Positions 1-8,381 of a DNA stretch of 41,329 nucleotides are shown one piece after another. The notes under the pieces were generated by a model. That model worked only from the letters and a program-made list of their open reading frames with translations, had not been told where the DNA came from and ran no database searches. Numbering within the stretch: the first letter of the stretch is position 1; each line of letters opens with the position of its first letter. The stretch spans positions 1 to 41,329 of the forward strand of contig CALKXJ010000009.1 of NCBI GenBank assembly GCA_938003835.1, written 5' to 3'. Source of the DNA: an uncultured Bryobacteraceae bacterium. GTDB taxonomy: Bacteria; Acidobacteriota; Terriglobia; Bryobacterales; Bryobacteraceae. Both the position numbers and the translations under genes were made by a program.

Positions 1-1
1 G

Positions 2-1039
2 CCTCCCTCGGTCTGGGCCGCAATCGAGCGGCGCCCGATGCACCGGCTCGTCCACGAAATGGCCGCCCACCAACTTGAGGCGGCACGGAGCCGGCCCCGG
101 GCGCTGGCCGCAGAGCTGCGCCCGCTACTCGGCGAGATCGACCCGCCGGGCTCACCCCAAGCCGAGGTGTTCTGGGCGCGCAACCTCTCGATCGCCGAGG
201 TCGAGGCATTCAGCCTTGCCGTCGAAGAGGGGATTCGCGTCCCGGCGCTCCTCATCCGGCCGCGCGGCGCCGGACCCCACCCCGCCGTGGTTGCCGTGGC
301 GCAGGCGGGCAAGGAGCGATTCCTCAGCGACCGCGCCGGGGAGATCGCCCGGCTCGTCCAGGCGGGCATCGCGGTCTGCTTGGCGGACGTGCGCGCTACC
401 GGCGAGACCGCCCCCTCGCCCGACCGCGCCGACGGCGGGCCGTTCCACGCCATCGCGGAGATGGAGTTCGATCTGGGCCGGAGCCTGCTCGGCTCGCGCC
501 TCAAAGACCTGCGGGCGGTGCTCGTTCATCTCAGGGGCCGCCCGGAGATCGATCCGGCGAGGCTCGCCCTCTGGGGCGACTCCTTCTCGCCCCCCAATCC
601 GCCCGGGGTGTGGCTTGACGAGGTCGAGTTTCCCGGCGGCCCCGAAATCCAGTGCCGCGCCGAGCCCATGGGCGCACACCTGGCGCTGCTCGCGCCGCTG
701 TACGAGGACGGTGTTCGCGCCGTGGTGGCGCGGGGTGGGCTTGCGGGCTACCTCACGGTACTCGAAGCCCCGATCACCTACGTGCCCATCGAGGATATCG
801 TGCACGGGTTTCTCAAAGCCGGCGACATCGCCGATATCGCCGCCCAACTGGCGCCGCGGGCGCTGTTGATCGAAGGCGCGGTAAACGGGCGCAACATCCT
901 GCTGGAGGAGGGCCAGGCACGCCGGGCCTTCGAGGCCGCGCGCGAGAGCTACGCGCGGGCGGGCGCCGCCGCACGCATCCTGCTCCGCCGGCAACCCGGC
1001 GACGCAAGCGACTGGCTCATCCGCGCGCTCCGTGATTGA
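2..1039 (+). CDS. alpha/beta-hydrolase (acetyl-esterase-like), 5' end outside window
   Basis: The frame is open back to the first bases of the window, so the gene very probably begins upstream; ATG 38 is only an internal Met. The product resembles alpha/beta-hydrolases of the acetyl-xylan-esterase/dienelactone-hydrolase kind. A substrate-entry segment (VPALLIRPRGAGPHPAVV) is followed by a glycine/aspartate-rich strand (CLADVRATGET) and a nucleophile elbow LALWGDSFSPP, where the Ser of GDS would be the nucleophile. The C-terminal part has the usual final strand (PRALLIEGAVNG), but I cannot place the catalytic His with confidence. The substrate is unknown. It is co-directional with the PLP enzyme that starts about 50 bases later. 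It may be the C-terminal half of a longer two-domain esterase. Confidence 0.7.
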   Translation, partial: PPSVWAAIERRPMHRLVHEMAAHQLEAARSRPRALAAELRPLLGEIDPPGSPQAEVFWARNLSIAEVEAFSLAVEEGIRVPALLIRPRGAGPHPAVVAVAQAGKERFLSDRAGEIARLVQAGIAVCLADVRATGETAPSPDRADGGPFHAIAEMEFDLGRSLLGSRLKDLRAVLVHLRGRPEIDPARLALWGDSFSPPNPPGVWLDEVEFPGGPEIQCRAEPMGAHLALLAPLYEDGVRAVVARGGLAGYLTVLEAPITYVPIEDIVHGFLKAGDIADIAAQLAPRALLIEGAVNGRNILLEEGQARRAFEAARESYARAGAAARILLRRQPGDASDWLIRALRD

Positions 1040-1090
1040 GCGCCCGTACCGCCTTTGACGCGCGGGCGCCGCTCGTGTAGGATCACTGCC

Positions 1091-2344
1091 ATGAGGATGC
1101 TAGAGCTTTCCGAGTCTGCCCGTCCCATGGGACTGACCCGCCGGGGACTGGTCGCCGCGCTCAGCGGCCTCGCCTCCGCGCTCTCGGCCGCCGCCGCCAA
1201 ACTCCAGGATCCCTCACTTCCCTTCGGCCACGACAGCATCTACACCCGCCTGTTCGGCATACGGCCGCTGTTGAGCTGCCGCGCGCACACCACCGTCATC
1301 GGCGGCTCGCGCATGCCCGAGGAGGTTCTCCGCGCCATGGCCGAGGCCAACGAGTACTTCGTGGACATGCACGAGCTCAACGCCGCCGCCGGCCGCCGCA
1401 TCGCCGAGGTCACGGGCGCCGAAGCCGGCCTGGTGACGGCGGGTTCCTTCTCCGGGATGGTGCTGGCCGCGGCCGCCTGCCTGACCGGCAAGGACCCGGA
1501 GAAGATCGCGCAGCTTCCCCACCCCACCTGGGACAAGCGCGAATGCCTGATGCAGAAGGCCCATCGCTTCGGCTACGACTGCGCCTTTCGCGCCGGCGGC
1601 GCCACCATCGTCGAGGCCGAAACCCGCGAAGAGCTCATCGCGAAGATCAGCCACCGCACCGCGTTCATCGGCGTGCTGGCGAGCGTCGAGCGCATCAAGA
1701 ATCCGCCGCCCGGCCTGCTGATGCCCGCCGATCTCGTTGCCATCGGCAAACAGCACGGTGTGCCGGTGGTCGTCGACGCCGCCTCCGAGCTGCCGCCGGT
1801 CGACACGCTCACCCGCTACGTCAAGATGGGCGCCGATCTGGTGATCGTCAGCGGCGGCAAAGGCATCCTGGGCCCGCAATCGACGGGGCTGCTGTTCGGG
1901 CGCAAGGATCTCGTCGAGGCGGCGACGCTGAACCACTCGCCCTACACGGCCATCGGGCGCGGCATGAAGGTGGGCAAGGAGGAGATCGTCGGCCTGATCG
2001 TCGCGCTGAACCGCTATCTCAAGCTCGATCACGAGACGGTGATGGAGACCTGGAACCGCAAGGCGCGCTGGATGGCCGAGCAGCTTCAGGACATCCCGGG
2101 TCTGAGGGCGGAATACCGGATCAACGCCTACGGCTTCGGCGAGGTCCGTTTCGAGTGGGACCAGAAGATCATCCCGCTCACGCCGCGCCAGGTTCAGGAG
2201 CGGCTGAAGGCGGGCGAGCCGCGCATCGTCTACTACGAGGACGACCGCGGCGGCACCATCCAGACCCGCACGATGGAGGACGGCGAGGAGATCCTGGCGG
2301 CGCGCCGCCTGCGCCGGTTCTTCCTCGAAGAGGCCCGCGCCTGA
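1091..2344 (+). CDS. SelA/DgaE-like PLP-dependent enzyme with Tat-like leader
   Basis: This is a fold-type I PLP enzyme of the SelA / D-glucosaminate-6-phosphate ammonia-lyase (DgaE) superfamily, 417 aa. I see the PLP-Asp strand VPVVVDAASELPP (D229) and the Schiff-base motif SGGKGILGPQSTG (K257). The substrate-binding segment is NEYFVDMHELNAAAGRRIAEVTGAEAGLVTAG. I chose ATG 1091 because AGGA lies 8 bases upstream; a TTG at 1055 and an ATG at 1127 are alternatives. Residues 13-36 read as a twin-arginine leader (LTRRGLVAALSGLASALSAAAA), odd for a PLP enzyme. The N-terminal domain of true SelA is absent, and the sequence is closer to DgaE-type lyases, so I do not assign tRNA-Sec synthesis. Its real substrate is unknown, probably an amino sugar acid or amino acid. 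Confidence 0.8.
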   Translation: MRMLELSESARPMGLTRRGLVAALSGLASALSAAAAKLQDPSLPFGHDSIYTRLFGIRPLLSCRAHTTVIGGSRMPEEVLRAMAEANEYFVDMHELNAAAGRRIAEVTGAEAGLVTAGSFSGMVLAAAACLTGKDPEKIAQLPHPTWDKRECLMQKAHRFGYDCAFRAGGATIVEAETREELIAKISHRTAFIGVLASVERIKNPPPGLLMPADLVAIGKQHGVPVVVDAASELPPVDTLTRYVKMGADLVIVSGGKGILGPQSTGLLFGRKDLVEAATLNHSPYTAIGRGMKVGKEEIVGLIVALNRYLKLDHETVMETWNRKARWMAEQLQDIPGLRAEYRINAYGFGEVRFEWDQKIIPLTPRQVQERLKAGEPRIVYYEDDRGGTIQTRTMEDGEEILAARRLRRFFLEEARA

Positions 2345-2354
2345 GAGAAGAGCC

Positions 2355-2430
<76 letters not shown>

Positions 2431-2470
2431 CTTCCCTCCCTGATTGTAGCGCCGCGCGCGGCGGCCGGCC

Positions 2471-3958
2471 CTACTGCTCGAAGACCTGCTCCACCGGCAC
2501 GATCCGGATGTTGGCGCGGTCGATGCCCAGCCGGAAGCGCTCCACCTCCTTGTCCTCTCTGAGCAGCTCGGGCGGCTTGGGCGCGTTGTAGCGCATCGGC
2601 GAGGGAGCCTCTGAGGCCAGGCGGTCGGCCAGCTCGGAGGCGCGTGCCGTGACGCCGACAATGTACAGATCGCGCGTGCGCAGGTGCCGCCGGATCGCCG
2701 CGTTCACCTCATCGAGCGTCAGCTTGTTGATGCCGTCCCGCACATAGCTCAGGTAATCCGGCGTGCCGTAATAGAGGCTGTCGATCGCATAGCCGAGCTC
2801 GGCGTCCTTGGTCTTGAGCAGCAGGTTGACGTACTTGGCAAGATACCGCCGCGCCTGCTCGAACTCCTCCGGAGGGATCCCCTCGCGGATGAGCTTGTCC
2901 AGCTCCCACAGCGCCAGCCGCAAGGCAAAGTGCGCTGTCGCCGGCTCCACCGGGCGGATCCAGATTTGGAAGATCTGCTGCGGCCGCGCCAGGTTCGGGT
3001 CGGGCTCGAACTGAAACATCCCGCGCGGGAAGTATTCGATATAGACGTAGTCGCCGTAGTTGAGGCCCCGCTCGGTCCTCATGCGGCGGAAGAGCCGGCC
3101 GCCGCTCGTGCGGTGCGGCCCGAAATAGGCCTGCATCAGCAGCAGCGGCAGGTAGTCCGGATCACCGCGCTTGACCGTGATCGGAAACCCGATGGAGTAG
3201 GCCACCGAGCGCGTCTCCTTCTCGATGAGCCGAACCTGGACGCCCTCGACTTTAGCCGGGGCGGGCCGCTCGCGCGGCGCCGGCGTCCCCGCCGCCAGCC
3301 GGGCAAAGTCCCGCTTCAGCCGCGCCGGGAAATCCTTGGGATAGCCGCCCGCCACGCCCAGAATCAGCCGCGACTGCGTGTATTGCTCCGCGTAGAAGCG
3401 CTGGAGATCGTCGCGGGTGATCCGCTCGAGCGCCGCCACGGCGCCCGCGTTGTGATGCCCGTAGGGGTGGCCGCGGTAGATTTCGTTGTACAGCACTTCC
3501 TTGGCAAGCTCCTCCTCGTTGTTGCCGCGGAGGCTCACGCGCAGGAAGTTGATGGTTTGCTCGCGCAGGCGCTTGAGATCCTCCTCGCGCCAGCCGGGCT
3601 CGAGCAGCATCTCGCGCAGCAGCCCGTAGAAGCGCTCCAGGTTGTCGACGTGCGTGACCGCGGAGAAGGTGGTCATCTCCTTGTCCACCTGGAAGCGCAC
3701 CGCGGTGGCCATCGGGAACATCTCATCGAGAATCTGCTGGTAGCTCCGCCCGCGCGTGCCGCCCTGGGCCAGCATCGCCGCCGTCAGATGAGCCAGGCCC
3801 TGCTTGCCCTCCGGATCCGAGGCCGCGCCGGTCAGGAACACGATCCGGAAGCTCACCAGCGGAGAGGTCCCCGGCAGCTCCAGCGTCCGGATTCGCTCGC
3901 CGGTGCGCCCGCAGCCGAGCATCGCCGCCGCCATCGCCAGCACCAGTGGGGTCCTCAT
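2471..3958 (-). CDS. M16 family peptidase-like protein, non-catalytic subunit
   Basis: This 495-aa protein has the M16 (pitrilysin/processing-peptidase) architecture of two repeated alpha-beta domains. At the position of the zinc motif HxxEH it has H57-L-T-A-A (GLAHLTAAML), so both the catalytic Glu and the second His are missing. The later segment PYGHHNAGAVAALERITRDDLQRFYAEQYTQSRLILGVAG is the conserved helix-strand of the family, and VKRGDPDYLPLLLMQAYFG...GGRLFRRMRTERGLNYG is the domain-2 core. The N-terminus (MRTPLVLAMAAAMLGCGRTG) looks like a lipoprotein signal with Cys16. Its ATG overlaps the stop of the active-site-bearing partner upstream (ATGA), so the two probably form an inactive/active heterodimer in the periplasm. 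This pairing is common in bacteria. Confidence 0.85.
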   Translation of the reverse strand: MRTPLVLAMAAAMLGCGRTGERIRTLELPGTSPLVSFRIVFLTGAASDPEGKQGLAHLTAAMLAQGGTRGRSYQQILDEMFPMATAVRFQVDKEMTTFSAVTHVDNLERFYGLLREMLLEPGWREEDLKRLREQTINFLRVSLRGNNEEELAKEVLYNEIYRGHPYGHHNAGAVAALERITRDDLQRFYAEQYTQSRLILGVAGGYPKDFPARLKRDFARLAAGTPAPRERPAPAKVEGVQVRLIEKETRSVAYSIGFPITVKRGDPDYLPLLLMQAYFGPHRTSGGRLFRRMRTERGLNYGDYVYIEYFPRGMFQFEPDPNLARPQQIFQIWIRPVEPATAHFALRLALWELDKLIREGIPPEEFEQARRYLAKYVNLLLKTKDAELGYAIDSLYYGTPDYLSYVRDGINKLTLDEVNAAIRRHLRTRDLYIVGVTARASELADRLASEAPSPMRYNAPKPPELLREDKEVERFRLGIDRANIRIVPVEQVFEQ

Positions 3959-5289
3959 TTTGCACCTCGCGCGCTCAGCGTGACGATGGTCCGCCCGCTA
4001 TCGACGAAATATTTGCGCGCTACCGCCTGCACATCCTCAGGCGTGATCTGGCGGTAGAGTTCAAAAACACGGTTGATCGTCTCCGGCGTGCGCCGCAGGC
4101 CCACGTACTCGGCCAGCGTGGCGGCGATGGCGGCCGAGTTATCGAGCCCGAGCGCGAAGGCGTAGCGCAGATGGCTCTTGACAGCCTCCAGGCGCGCCGC
4201 ATCCACCGGCTGATCGCGGAAACTCCGAAACGTCGCGAGGATCTCGTCGCGGATGCGCTCGACGTCTTCCGCCTTCTTGACGCGCGCCATCACGGTGAAA
4301 AGATACGGATCCACGCGGTCAGGATTCGAAGCGCCCAGCAGATCGACGCTCTGCTCCTCGAGAACCAGCTTTTTGTAAAGCGGCGAGGTCTCCGAGAAGC
4401 CGAGAAAGCTGATCAGATCGAGCGTCACCTGGTCTTTTTCGATGTCCGAGTACGCGGCGCCTTTGAAGGCCACCCAGACCCAGGGCAGCGTCGGCGAATG
4501 CCAGTCGACGTGGGCGCTCCGCGGCGCCGTCTGCGGCGGCTCCGCGGGAATGCGCACCTCGTAGCTGCCGCGCTTCCAGCCGCCCCAGTGCTTCTCGACG
4601 AGCGCCCGCACCGCCTTCGGCTCGACGTCGCCCACCACGATGATCGTGGTGTACTCAGGCCGGTAGTAGCGGTCGAAGAACTGCCGGCTGTAGGCGTACT
4701 GGTTTGGCATGTCCTTGATGTCTTCGAGAAAGCCCATCGTGGTGTGCTTGTAGGTGTGCCGGTCGAACGCCGTGGCGCGCAGCACCTCGTGCAGTTTGAC
4801 CATGGGTGAGGCCGCGTTCTTGTTGTATTCGCCGAGCACGGCCAGCGCCTCCGTGCGGAAGTCCTCGACGCTGTATTCGAGATTCTGGAACCGGTCAGCC
4901 TCCATCTCGAGGATGGTCTCGAGATCTTCTTTCGAGAAGGTCGTGTGGTAAACCGTGCGGTCGTCGGTGGTATAGGCGTTGGAGGCGGCGCCCGCATCAC
5001 GTAGCACGGCCTCATAGCGCTCTTTGGGGTAGCGCTTGGTGCCGCGGAACATCATGTGCTCGAAGAAATGCGCAAAGCCGCTCTTGCCCGGCTCCACCTC
5101 GTTTCGCGAGCCGGCGTGAACCACGATGTACACCGAAACGACGTTGGGAAAGTCTGTCGGCACGGCAATGAGGCGCAGCCCGTTGGCCAGATCGTACTGA
5201 TCATAGGTGTAAGGAAAGGCTTTCTCGGCGGCCCCCGCGGCCGGCGCCATCACCGCCCCCAAGGCAAGCAATAACAAGAAACTCCTCAT
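3955..5289 (-). CDS. Zinc metallopeptidase, M16 family (catalytic subunit)
   Basis: An M16 peptidase of 444 aa. The inverted zinc motif H74-F-F-E77-H78 is intact in KSGFAHFFEHMMFRGTKRYP. The third ligand is E154 in ALAVLGEYNKN, 76 residues later, the usual distance. A Sec signal peptide (about residues 1-21, MRSFLLLLALGAVMAPAAGAAE) places it in the periplasm. It degrades or processes peptides inside the clam-shell chamber formed with its partner. The ATG is the first in frame and precedes the signal peptide directly. It is translationally coupled by a 4-base overlap to the catalytically dead M16 partner downstream. The natural substrate cannot be told from sequence. Confidence 0.92.
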   Translation of the reverse strand: MRSFLLLLALGAVMAPAAGAAEKAFPYTYDQYDLANGLRLIAVPTDFPNVVSVYIVVHAGSRNEVEPGKSGFAHFFEHMMFRGTKRYPKERYEAVLRDAGAASNAYTTDDRTVYHTTFSKEDLETILEMEADRFQNLEYSVEDFRTEALAVLGEYNKNAASPMVKLHEVLRATAFDRHTYKHTTMGFLEDIKDMPNQYAYSRQFFDRYYRPEYTTIIVVGDVEPKAVRALVEKHWGGWKRGSYEVRIPAEPPQTAPRSAHVDWHSPTLPWVWVAFKGAAYSDIEKDQVTLDLISFLGFSETSPLYKKLVLEEQSVDLLGASNPDRVDPYLFTVMARVKKAEDVERIRDEILATFRSFRDQPVDAARLEAVKSHLRYAFALGLDNSAAIAATLAEYVGLRRTPETINRVFELYRQITPEDVQAVARKYFVDSGRTIVTLSARGAK

Positions 5290-5320
5290 TCTCTCGCTTT
5301 CTCGGCCGCCCGCTGTCAGC

Positions 5321-6094
5321 TCAAGGCGACGGCCGGTAACTGAAGTCCCAGATTTCGATGTTGCCCTGCCCCGGCGAAAACTGGGCCACGGCGTACTCGC
5401 CCGGCTCGAGCGGCTGTTTGGGCCAGATCTTGTACAGACCTGGCCCCATCTGGCGCCGGAAGCTCTCCACCTCGTCGTGCTCCTCGAAGATCTCGTTGGT
5501 CACCGGGGCCACGGCCCAGCGCTCGACCTCGCGGTGCTCCTTGGCCGGCTTCAGGCGCAGGATGGCGAACCGCTGGGGATTCACCATGCGCAGGTAGAAC
5601 TCCGGCGCCGGGTGCGTCAGCACGGTGGCGGAACGGGGGCCCTTGGTCACAACCGTGGCCTTGCCGGCCACCACCGGGATCGGCGTAATCAGCTTGAGCG
5701 CCGTGCGCCGCTTGCTGCTGATGACCTCGAGCTCGGCCTGGGCCAGCGCCCGGGCTTGCCCCCCCTCCATCAGGTAAACGCCCGGCTGGCGCGGCACGCG
5801 CGCCACCTCGCGGCGCTCCATCCGCTCGGCCTCCTCCTCGCCCGCCAGCCATTCGAGCTCCTTCTTTCGTTCGCTCTCCCGCGCGGCGCGCTCGCTCTCC
5901 GTGCGCTCGAGGTCTACCAGCTCCAGGGGCACCTCCTCCCACTCGCTCCGCTCGATGCTGTAATAGCGGACCCGGTCGCCCCTGACCTCATAGTCGCGGA
6001 CCAAGTGGTAGTTTCCGTCGGTGAGATACAGCCGAATTGTCGCCCCGAGGGCCGGCAGGGAAACCGCCAGCAGCACCGCCGCCGCGCGCCACAT
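5321..6094 (-). CDS. Secreted hypothetical protein
   Basis: This 257-aa product is not one I can assign to a family. It begins with a clear Sec signal peptide (MWRAAAVLLAVSLPALGA, about residues 1-18). A short beta-rich segment follows (TIRLYLTDGNYHLVRDYEVRGDRVRYYSIERSEWEEVPLELVDL) that resembles the small SH3-like piece seen in many acidobacterial exported proteins. Next is a charged, probably coiled-coil stretch (residues about 60-95, rich in E, R and K). The C-terminal 150 residues look like an all-beta domain ending GNIEIWDFSYRPSP. It lies 31 bases upstream of the M16 pair on the same strand and may share its transcript, which would make it an envelope component. There is no catalytic motif. 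Confidence 0.7.
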   Translation of the reverse strand: MWRAAAVLLAVSLPALGATIRLYLTDGNYHLVRDYEVRGDRVRYYSIERSEWEEVPLELVDLERTESERAARESERKKELEWLAGEEEAERMERREVARVPRQPGVYLMEGGQARALAQAELEVISSKRRTALKLITPIPVVAGKATVVTKGPRSATVLTHPAPEFYLRMVNPQRFAILRLKPAKEHREVERWAVAPVTNEIFEEHDEVESFRRQMGPGLYKIWPKQPLEPGEYAVAQFSPGQGNIEIWDFSYRPSP

Positions 6095-6133
6095 CGCCCT
6101 GCCTTCATTCTAGCGAAGGGGCGGGCAGGAGCC

Positions 6134-6168
6134 GAAATTGGGGATTGAGTATACTGTCACCGAATTTC
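6134..6168. repeat. REP-like palindromic element, copy 1 (imperfect)
   Basis: The outer arms GAAATT (6134-6139) and AATTTC (6163-6168) pair perfectly. The interior GGGGA...GTATACTGTC...CCG matches, in inverted orientation, the element at 39742-39773. The right arm reaches the stop codon of the cytochrome peroxidase gene, which ends at 6168 on the minus strand. The core holds a GTATAC palindrome. The inner stem is partly decayed compared with copy 2. It could act as a transcription terminator or be a scattered mobile REP-type element; I see no RAYT transposase in the window. Confidence 0.6.
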
Positions 6169-7217
6169 TAGCGTTTGACGTCGGTCATCGGCAGGGGCGT
6201 CGCGGCCGTGTGCGGCGGCAGGATCGGATACTCGACGCGAGGCTGGCGCCCGGTCAAGGTCCGCAGGAAGGCCGTGATCAGCGTCGCCTCCTCGTCGGTC
6301 AGCGTCGCGCCGAGCTGCGCCGAGCCCATGATCGCCACCGCCTGCTTCAGATCCCAGACACGCCCGGAATGGAAATAGGGCGGCGTCAGCTCGATGTTGC
6401 GCAGCGACGGCGACTTGAAGACGTACTCATCGGTGGCCGTTTTGGTCACCTCGAAGCGGCCCTTGTCGTCGGGCGGCAGCACGTCCGCGCCCGGCCTCTC
6501 CACCACGCCGAAGGCGAAGTAGCCGGTCCCGCCCAGGTTCACCCCGCCGTGGCAGGCCACGCAGCCTTTGTTGAGAAACAGTTCCAGGCCCCGCTTCTCC
6601 TCGGCGTTGAGCGCCGCCGCGTCGCCTTTGAGGTACCGGTCGAAACGCGCGTCCGGCGTCAGGAGCGTCGCCTCGAAGGCCTCGATGGCGCGCGCCATGT
6701 TGTCGAAGGTGACCGGATCGGCCTGGCCCGGGAAGGCTTTCTGGAAGCGCTCGACGTACCCGGGGATGCTCTTGAGCGTCTTGACGGCTCGCTCCGGCGT
6801 CGAGTTCATCTCCACGGCCGCCTGCACCGGCCCCTTGGCCTGTTCCTTGAGATCCTTGGCCCGACCGTCCCAGAACTGCGCCACGTTGAAGACGGCGTTG
6901 AGCACCGTGGGGGAGTTGCGCGGTCCCTTCTGCCAGCCGTGGCCGATCGAGGTCTCGAGCAGGTCCACCCCGCCCAGACCCAGATTGTGGCAGGTGTTGC
7001 AACTGATCAACCAGCTTGCCGACAGCCGCGGGTCGAAGTAGAGCATCTTGCCCAGCTCGATCTTCTCGGGCGTAAGCGGGTTGTCCGCCAGCGCCGGCGG
7101 GGTTTCGGGAATCGGTTTGAAGGCGCGCTGTGCCCGCGCCAGCAGCTTGTCCTGCGCCGCCGCCCACCCGGCGCAGACCAGCACAAACAGCATGAGCCAT
7201 GAAAACCGTCTCGCCAT
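6168..7217 (-). CDS. Di-heme cytochrome c peroxidase / MauG family protein
   Basis: A periplasmic di-heme enzyme of 349 aa in the CcpA/MauG family. Two heme c motifs are present: C73-N-T-C76-H77 (ISCNTCHNLG) and C219-V-A-C222-H223 (KGCVACHGG), spaced as in bacterial cytochrome c peroxidases. Typical landmarks include FDPRLSASWLISCNTCH, RNSPTVLNAVFN, FWDGRAKDLKEQAKGP and the C-terminal PSLRNIELTPPYFHSGRVWDLKQAV. The start is ATG 7217, preceded by AGAAGGAG at a good distance and followed by a signal peptide (MARRFSWLMLFVLVCAGWAAAQ); the in-frame ATG 30 bases further up is less likely. It probably reduces hydrogen peroxide with electrons from a c-type cytochrome, though MauG-like substrate oxidation cannot be excluded. 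Confidence 0.93.
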   Translation of the reverse strand: MARRFSWLMLFVLVCAGWAAAQDKLLARAQRAFKPIPETPPALADNPLTPEKIELGKMLYFDPRLSASWLISCNTCHNLGLGGVDLLETSIGHGWQKGPRNSPTVLNAVFNVAQFWDGRAKDLKEQAKGPVQAAVEMNSTPERAVKTLKSIPGYVERFQKAFPGQADPVTFDNMARAIEAFEATLLTPDARFDRYLKGDAAALNAEEKRGLELFLNKGCVACHGGVNLGGTGYFAFGVVERPGADVLPPDDKGRFEVTKTATDEYVFKSPSLRNIELTPPYFHSGRVWDLKQAVAIMGSAQLGATLTDEEATLITAFLRTLTGRQPRVEYPILPPHTAATPLPMTDVKR

Positions 7218-7317
7218 GAAAGTGTACTCCTTCTTCCCGATCAGCATATCACCGGAAGGCGCCGGCTATGCAGGAACGCCCGCCGCTCTCCGATAGAACA
7301 AGTAGCGGGAGGTGCCC

Positions 7318-8280
7318 TTGGGCCCACAGGCGAGAACGGCCGCGAGAGATCCGCTGCTGACACAGGAAGAGATTGACCGCATGTTCTCCGGCACCGCGCA
7401 GCGGGGTTCGAGGCGCCCGGCGCCCAAAGTCGAACTCTATGATGTCCGGCGCGCCGATCGCATGCCACGCGATCAGCTCCGAACGATCCGGCAGCTTCAC
7501 GAGAACTTCTCCCGCGCCTTGGGCGCCAGTCTCTCGGCCTACCTCCGCGCCTACGTAAGCGTCACGCTGATCTCGCTCGAGCAGATCTCCTACCGCGAGT
7601 TCAGCCAGACGCTCGTCTCTCCCACCGTTCTCATGCTGCTCGAGATGGCGCCCTTCGAAGGCAATGCGCTGCTTGAAATCAACCCGGGGCTTGCTTTTCC
7701 TATCCTGGAGATCGCCCTGGGCGGATCTGGCAAGAACGTCACCATCCCTGATCGGGAGATCACCGAAATCGAGGCCAATGTCCTGCGCGGCGTCTGCCGA
7801 ATCCTGCTCAACGACTTGCAGGAGGCCTGGCGGATGATCACCGAGATCAACTTCCGCCTGTTGCGCCATGAGACCGAGCCGCAAATGGTCCAGTTCCTGG
7901 CGCCCAACGAGGCCGTCGTGGCCGTCTGCATGGAGGCGAAGCTGGCGGAGCACACGGGAACGATCAACCTGGCCGTGCCGTCGCTCATCATCAAAATGCT
8001 CCGGCAGAAGTTCGCCGAACGGGCTTCGGTGCGCCATCGCGGCTCGCTCGAAGACGAGCAGCGGATGTTCGATCTGGTGCAGGGAGCGTCGCTGCGGCTC
8101 GACGTTCGCCTGGACGCCGGTCCCCTCCGGCTACAGGAGATTCTGCGGCTGGCCGCCGGCGACGTCATCGCCTTCGATCATGCGATCGACCGGCCGATCC
8201 GCCTCACCGTCAACGGCGTGCCCAAATTCGACGTCCAGTTGATCGACCGGGGCGGGAAACGCGCCGCGCGGATCCGCTGA
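7318..8280 (+). CDS. fliM: Flagellar motor switch protein FliM
   Basis: The start of the product, DPLLTQEEIDRMFSG, is the N-terminal CheY-P-binding peptide of FliM (consensus LSQxEIDxLL). The middle domain (residues about 40-225) is the FliM/CheC-type fold with the typical YREFSQTLVSPTVLMLLEMAPFEGNALLEINPGLAFPILEIALGG and DREITEIEANVL. The C-terminal SpoA domain (residues about 240-320) binds FliN in the C-ring. TTG 7318 has GGGAGG at proper spacing. GTG 7312 directly abuts that Shine-Dalgarno sequence and is less likely. No other flagellar or chemotaxis gene lies in the window, so the gene stands apart from its usual operon. It is full length and appears functional. Confidence 0.9.
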   Translation: MGPQARTAARDPLLTQEEIDRMFSGTAQRGSRRPAPKVELYDVRRADRMPRDQLRTIRQLHENFSRALGASLSAYLRAYVSVTLISLEQISYREFSQTLVSPTVLMLLEMAPFEGNALLEINPGLAFPILEIALGGSGKNVTIPDREITEIEANVLRGVCRILLNDLQEAWRMITEINFRLLRHETEPQMVQFLAPNEAVVAVCMEAKLAEHTGTINLAVPSLIIKMLRQKFAERASVRHRGSLEDEQRMFDLVQGASLRLDVRLDAGPLRLQEILRLAAGDVIAFDHAIDRPIRLTVNGVPKFDVQLIDRGGKRAARIR

Positions 8281-8309
8281 CGCGGCGCCGGAAACCGTAA
8301 TCCGCAAGC

Positions 8310-8315
8310 TATAAT
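8310..8315 (+). promoter_or_regulatory. Putative -10 element upstream of the S55 peptidase gene
   Basis: A perfect TATAAT stands in the 101-base gap between fliM and the S55 peptidase gene. No good -35 hexamer lies 16-18 bases before it. It would give a leader of about 60 bases. Confidence 0.35.
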
Positions 8316-8381
8316 AAGGAAGACACGCGCTTCCCCAGAATCCTGGAAGGCCGAAGTTTTGTCTTTGAGGGTAAAGGCCTG

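Noticed and set aside
1091-2344. A functional link between the SelA-like enzyme and selD as selenocysteine machinery
   Set aside because: The SelA-like protein lacks the SelA N-terminal domain, has an export leader and resembles DgaE-type lyases. The two genes are about 39 kb apart.
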